This document shows, in pieces, positions 60,162-64,000 of a stretch of 64,000 bases of DNA (position 1 is its first letter; every line of letters starts with the position of its first letter). The stretch lies in contig NZ_CP067099.1 of NCBI RefSeq assembly GCF_016618195.1, forward strand, positions 2,418,001 to 2,482,000. The letters run 5' to 3'. A program made the position numbers and the translations under genes. The notes below the pieces were generated by a model, which ran no database searches, was not told the DNA's origin, and worked only from the letters and a program-made list of their open reading frames with translations. The stretch is from Providencia manganoxydans (lineage in GTDB: Bacteria > Pseudomonadota > Gammaproteobacteria > Enterobacterales > Enterobacteriaceae).

Positions 60162-61758
60162 CTTTGTCCATCGCCTCATAAATCACCCATTTTTTAATGT
60201 CTTTATCAACACTAATTTTTCCATTTGTATTTACCTTTGATTTTCTAGAAACTTTATTATTACCAACACTATAATTATTATAAACTTTTGCAGTAATACC
60301 ATCATGATAAATAACAGCAGTTAAATCATCACCTTTTTCTTTATCAAATTCGATCTGTAAAGAAGTTGTAATCTCAGCTCCGATCTCGAAAAACCCTTGA
60401 ATCCCCCAATAATTCACCCCTGCTTCTAAATGAGCCTTGCCAATTAGTTCCCCTTGAAGTTTGATACTACGCCCATCTGACTCAAAATTTCCCTCATCAT
60501 TAGTTTTGAAATTAAAGTTACCATGTAAACCGAAACTAAAAGTTAGCGTGAGTTCCATTGTAGCGTAATAACCTTCTTTTCCCTCTTCAACTTCTTCCTT
60601 TTTTTCTTCCAAAGATGCTCTCAAATCACTAACAATAAAATCAATGTGAGCATATGCTGCAAAAACAGTTAATAGGTCTAATGTGATTTGGAAGCCAAAA
60701 AGAGGAGCGAACCCAACTGACACATTTCCTTGTGTGATAACACCATAATCAGAAGATTGATGTGTTTTTATCCCACCATTGATGTTTAGTGTTGGATAGC
60801 AAAATTCAGTCTTAACTATAGGATACTTTACTTTATTTCCACTGCTTAATACTGAGTTTATTTTATCAAAGGCCATATCTATGCTATTGGTAAAGCTAAG
60901 CTTGTTTTTATGTTGAATAAATTCCTTTTTCAATTCTGCATTAAATGTAACTTCTTCATCCCCAGTAATACTAGTAATTTCACCTTTAATGCTTAATCCT
61001 CTCGTTATATCATATTTATGTGTTCGTTTAGTCCACCCTCCATGTGTAGGTTTATATCCCCGAGCAATATTTTTAGCTTTTTGCTCAGCTTGTCTATCAT
61101 CACTTTTTTTATCTTTAATTTCTGATTCAAAACCCACTTCAACCTCAACCTTAAGTTCCCTATATAAAATAAGATCAAATTGCGCTGATGCTAAATGTCG
61201 TCGTCCTTCTTGAAAAAGCATCACAGCACCATGCGTCATTGGGCTAAAAGATGCTCTCAGCAACTTCATTGCTTTTGGGATAGTTAAAAATGGTACAGCC
61301 CCACATTCAGACAATCGCATACTATAACGCTGCCGATAGCGAGGATCATCAATAAAAGACTGACGATAAATAAAACTGTCTAATAATGAGATAGGATTAT
61401 TTTCCCCAAGAGAAAATCCAGACATTGGTTTACGGTAACTAAGTACTCCATCTAAGCTTTTTTGAGCTGAAAAATCCGCGTATAGTGAACCATCTTCATT
61501 AAAAACATTTCCCATAGGACAACTCGGGTTATGAGAAACACAATTCATTGGCGTAGCCGTGAGCTTTAGTAGCACATTGCGCCCTTTCTTTGGTTCTATC
61601 AAATAGGTATATCGCTTAAAAAAATGATTTTCTTTACGATAAACATCTGTTTTATCTCCGAAGGTTATGGAAGCCTCCAATATACAATTAGGTGGAATAT
61701 TACATTCCTGACAAGCCTTCCCCATCACTCCTGAGTATATCTTTTTTAATGATGACAT
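60130..61758 (-). CDS. candidate T6SS effector, beta-rich
   Basis: 542 residues; the second of two nearby ATGs (MSSLKKIYSGVMGKACQECN) is spaced 6 bases from AAGGA and is chosen. N-terminal CQECNIPPNC cysteine cluster. The rest is dominated by amphipathic beta strands; one hydrophobic stretch, GFQITLDLLTVFAAYAHID, and a charged helix EEKKEEVEEGKEG divide it. It ends in many alternating strands. No enzyme motif is visible. Position between PAAR and an exported protein argues for a membrane- or periplasm-acting toxin, perhaps pore-forming. Confidence 0.6.
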   Translation of the reverse strand: MSSLKKIYSGVMGKACQECNIPPNCILEASITFGDKTDVYRKENHFFKRYTYLIEPKKGRNVLLKLTATPMNCVSHNPSCPMGNVFNEDGSLYADFSAQKSLDGVLSYRKPMSGFSLGENNPISLLDSFIYRQSFIDDPRYRQRYSMRLSECGAVPFLTIPKAMKLLRASFSPMTHGAVMLFQEGRRHLASAQFDLILYRELKVEVEVGFESEIKDKKSDDRQAEQKAKNIARGYKPTHGGWTKRTHKYDITRGLSIKGEITSITGDEEVTFNAELKKEFIQHKNKLSFTNSIDMAFDKINSVLSSGNKVKYPIVKTEFCYPTLNINGGIKTHQSSDYGVITQGNVSVGFAPLFGFQITLDLLTVFAAYAHIDFIVSDLRASLEEKKEEVEEGKEGYYATMELTLTFSFGLHGNFNFKTNDEGNFESDGRSIKLQGELIGKAHLEAGVNYWGIQGFFEIGAEITTSLQIEFDKEKGDDLTAVIYHDGITAKVYNNYSVGNNKVSRKSKVNTNGKISVDKDIKKWVIYEAMDKDESEWRFTLG

Positions 61759-61848
61759 AATCATTCCTTATGATTAATACATACTCAATACAATCAACTG
61801 TTATAACAGTTTTGAATACTATGGTAAGTAGATCATTGAAATAGGTTT

Positions 61849-62118
61849 TTAGCCAATATTCACACTAGAATTCCCAATCAATACGCCACCACAGCTGACA
61901 GCATCCCCATTTCTAGCAGCGGGTAGCCCATCAATAAACACAGATTCTGACCCTCCTGAAATAATGCGAGAATGGCCACCATGCGAAGCTAATCTATCAC
62001 CCTGTCTAGCTACAGAACGCCCATCTACTTTTACCGTTGAAGAGCCTGAAATAACTTGTGTTGCTCCATATTTACCATGTCCTGTATCCATATCATCTAT
62101 GAGAATTATTGCAGACAT
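61849..62118 (-). CDS. PAAR spike-tip protein
   Basis: 89 residues. Repeated PAAR motifs: GSSTVKVDGRSVARQGDRLA, SHGGHSRIISGGSESVFIDG, LPAARNGDAVSCGG. Binds the VgrG tip and specifies the following effector. 90 bases before the effector gene. Confidence 0.92.
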   Translation of the reverse strand: MSAIILIDDMDTGHGKYGATQVISGSSTVKVDGRSVARQGDRLASHGGHSRIISGGSESVFIDGLPAARNGDAVSCGGVLIGNSSVNIG

Positions 62119-62199
62119 AATTTCACCTATTTTGGCTTAAAATCATCTTCATTAAGGTACTAAATAAGTATAAGAGTCATTATTTACTTCATAGTGACA

Positions 62200-63129
62200 C
62201 TAATTACTAAAGCTAGGAATTTCAAAAAGCACGTCACTTGCTAGCTTAGATACACGATAGTCCCCAGAACCAACCTCACTCGCCAAACTACTTTTCCAAT
62301 CCTCTGGCACATCTTCAAACCGATATATACGGTAAGTTATTAAGATGTAGCACAGCAGCATATAAGAGTGCTTATCGTGAATGCCATTGGCTTGGCAAAA
62401 ATTCACCAATGCGTATGCCATTTCCCAACTGATCACTTGTGATTGGTCACTGTAATATTGGTCTAACTTCACGCTGTTCAGTGGCGGGCGCTCAAATGCT
62501 TTTACAATCCACTCATCTAAGCAAAAGGATTCATCCTCATCGATAATCGAAACTCGCGCATTTAGGAAAAAGTAACTAATCCGCCGTATAAATTGACGCT
62601 CAAACACTCCTTCAATATCCGCATATTGGCTAGCGGTGAACTTCATCAACTTACCGCTTTGTTTGACACTCTCAGGGTAACGGCGGCGCTCTAATTCAAA
62701 ATCAGACTCTTCGTGCTCACCCCATAATTGCGTTTCCAGTTTTTTAATCGGCCCTAAAAATGTATGTAACCGCCAGTTATCAAACGTGCTGAGCACGTCC
62801 CACACATTACGCGGGTCGTAATAACGCCAAAATACCGGTTTGTCTTGACCGGGGATCATCACCATCAAATATTTACGCAGGTGCTGGCGCAGTTCACGCA
62901 TGGTGGCTTGGGTGTACACATAAATGCCCCATGGCGTATCTCGTTGGCTGAGCCACTTTCTCACCTCAGGTGTCGCTTCCACCAAATACGGCGCAAGTTC
63001 AGCAATCTCTGGCTGGATAGGCTCGCTGTACAAGCAGCTGGCAGGCGGATCGAGCTCTTCCAACATCGTAAAAATATCCGGTTCAGAAGCTGCATCGATA
63101 ATGGCATAGCAGGTATCTAATTTTGCCAT
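62200..63129 (-). CDS. DUF4123 T6SS effector adaptor
   Basis: 309 residues from MAKLDTCYAIIDAASEPDIF. DUF4123 domain at about 5-125 (ASCLYSEPIQPEIAELAPYL; LRKYLMVMIPGQDKPVFWRYYDPR), the Tap/Tec family that loads effectors onto VgrG. The ATG overlaps the vgrG stop (TAATG). C-terminal part more variable and probably effector-specific. Confidence 0.9.
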   Translation of the reverse strand: MAKLDTCYAIIDAASEPDIFTMLEELDPPASCLYSEPIQPEIAELAPYLVEATPEVRKWLSQRDTPWGIYVYTQATMRELRQHLRKYLMVMIPGQDKPVFWRYYDPRNVWDVLSTFDNWRLHTFLGPIKKLETQLWGEHEESDFELERRRYPESVKQSGKLMKFTASQYADIEGVFERQFIRRISYFFLNARVSIIDEDESFCLDEWIVKAFERPPLNSVKLDQYYSDQSQVISWEMAYALVNFCQANGIHDKHSYMLLCYILITYRIYRFEDVPEDWKSSLASEVGSGDYRVSKLASDVLFEIPSFSN

Positions 63130-64000
63130 TATTCCTCCTCCTCTTGGGTCTCTTTCATTGGGCAATGTGCCACAAAGGCGGCACCTGTGCTGGCAGCAGC
63201 TTTCAATACCGCTGGATTGGTGGCTTGTAAAATATCCCCTGGGCTGCCTCCTGAATTCAGGTTAATCGCAGGACCTTTAATATCAACGCCACCACTGTGG
63301 ATCACCACAAAACTACCACCGACTTTCAAGGTGATTTTACTGCTGCTTTGCAACGTGATATCCCCTCGCGCATTGGTGCTAATCACCCCTTGCACGGCTT
63401 CAACACTATCGCCCTCGATCGTGGTGTGCTGGTCACCATCAACTTTGCTCTGATAATTGCCCGTGGTTTTATGCGCTTGATTGCCTTCAACGGTGACAGT
63501 ACGGTTATTGGCGATCACCAGCTCATCGTCATGACCAATACTGGTGGTGCGGTCATAATTAATCCGTTCACCGCGCGAATTCAGGACATTAATGGCTAAG
63601 TTCTTCTGCGCATGCAGATAGATTTCTTGTTTGCCGTTATAATCCTCAAAGCGCAGTTCATTGAATCCCTCACCTTTGTGGGTTTTGGTACGAAACGTGG
63701 TGCGCGTCTTGTCTTTGGGTAAGTCTATCGGCGGACGATTTCGACCATTATAGGTACATCCGGTTATGATGGGTTTATCTATGTCATTGTTTAAATAGGA
63801 TATTATGACCTCCTGCCCGATTCTGGGGATCGCCATAAACCCAAATCCATCGCCGTTCCAACCCTGTGCAACTCTCACCCAACAGGATGCGCTGTGGTCG
63901 GGCTTTCCGCGTCTGTCCCAATGAAAATAGACCGTCACCGCCCCTTGTTCGTTGGTGTAGATTTCTTCCCCCGGCGGCCCCACTACCGTCGCGAGTTCAT
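63129..64000 (-). CDS. VgrG spike protein, partial (window edge)
   Basis: Only the C-terminal 290 codons are inside; the frame is open to the edge. Gp5 OB-like part (VYFHWDRRGKPDHSASCWVR, GFMAIPRIGQEVIISYLN) then DUF2345 and triplet-rich beta helix (DGDQHTTIEGDSVEAV; ITLKVGGSFVVIHSGGVDI). Ends in a short acidic QEEEE tail, no toxin extension. The spike carrying the cargo encoded downstream. Confidence 0.95.
   Translation of the reverse strand, partial: ELATVVGPPGEEIYTNEQGAVTVYFHWDRRGKPDHSASCWVRVAQGWNGDGFGFMAIPRIGQEVIISYLNNDIDKPIITGCTYNGRNRPPIDLPKDKTRTTFRTKTHKGEGFNELRFEDYNGKQEIYLHAQKNLAINVLNSRGERINYDRTTSIGHDDELVIANNRTVTVEGNQAHKTTGNYQSKVDGDQHTTIEGDSVEAVQGVISTNARGDITLQSSSKITLKVGGSFVVIHSGGVDIKGPAINLNSGGSPGDILQATNPAVLKAAASTGAAFVAHCPMKETQEEEE

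Overview
The window looks like the chromosome of a low-GC member of the Enterobacterales, most likely Providencia or a close relative in the Morganellaceae. The call rests on E. coli-like gene blocks (ycgN-ycgM, ycgL, minCDE, rnd-fadD, slp-tsaB-yoaA, zwf/hexR/pykA, lpxM-mepM-znuACB, ruvABC-yebC-nudB-aspS, cmoAB, cutC, argS), AT-rich spacers, ERIC-type intergenic repeats and an MrpJ-like regulator beside a fimbrial operon. The genus is inferred from memory of these families, not from a database search.

Layout. 1-9 kb: an MrpJ-like HTH gene converges on a five-gene chaperone-usher fimbrial operon (major pilin, chaperone, usher, two-domain adhesin, second pilin), preceded by a long AT-rich region with a perfect inverted repeat and a small DNA-binding-like gene. 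9-12.5 kb: two FUSC-type membrane proteins and small exported proteins. 12.6-17.6 kb: a dead accessory segment. It holds an IS3-family element with a frameshifted transposase, then a lambdoid prophage remnant (frameshifted ninB, several very small overlapping genes, genes with in-frame stops, and a nonsense-mutated integrase C-terminus). Several lesions are one-base homopolymer contractions.

17.6-57.5 kb is conserved backbone: cell-division site selection (minCDE), RNA processing (rnd), fatty-acid activation (fadD), t6A tRNA modification (tsaB), a helicase (yoaA), spermidine export (mdtJI), vitamin B6 salvage (pdxK), the sugar-catabolic trio zwf/hexR/pykA, lipid A acylation (lpxM), murein hydrolysis (mepM), zinc uptake (znuABC with a Zur box), Holliday-junction processing (ruvABC), aspartyl- and arginyl-tRNA synthetases, and wobble-uridine modification (cmoAB). 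Regulatory sites seen directly include a Zur box between znuA and znuC, a HexR-like site before zwf and a FadR-like site before fadD.

57.6-64 kb is a type VI secretion cargo island on the minus strand. It reads vgrG (cut by the window edge), DUF4123 adaptor, PAAR, a large beta-rich candidate effector and an exported candidate immunity protein. Downstream are relics of an older cassette: a PAAR tail, a protein tail fused to a two-TM membrane protein, a complete PAAR, and the first 36 codons of a gene that stops near argS. This island, with one apparently intact effector-immunity pair and one eroded module, is the most interesting part of the window.
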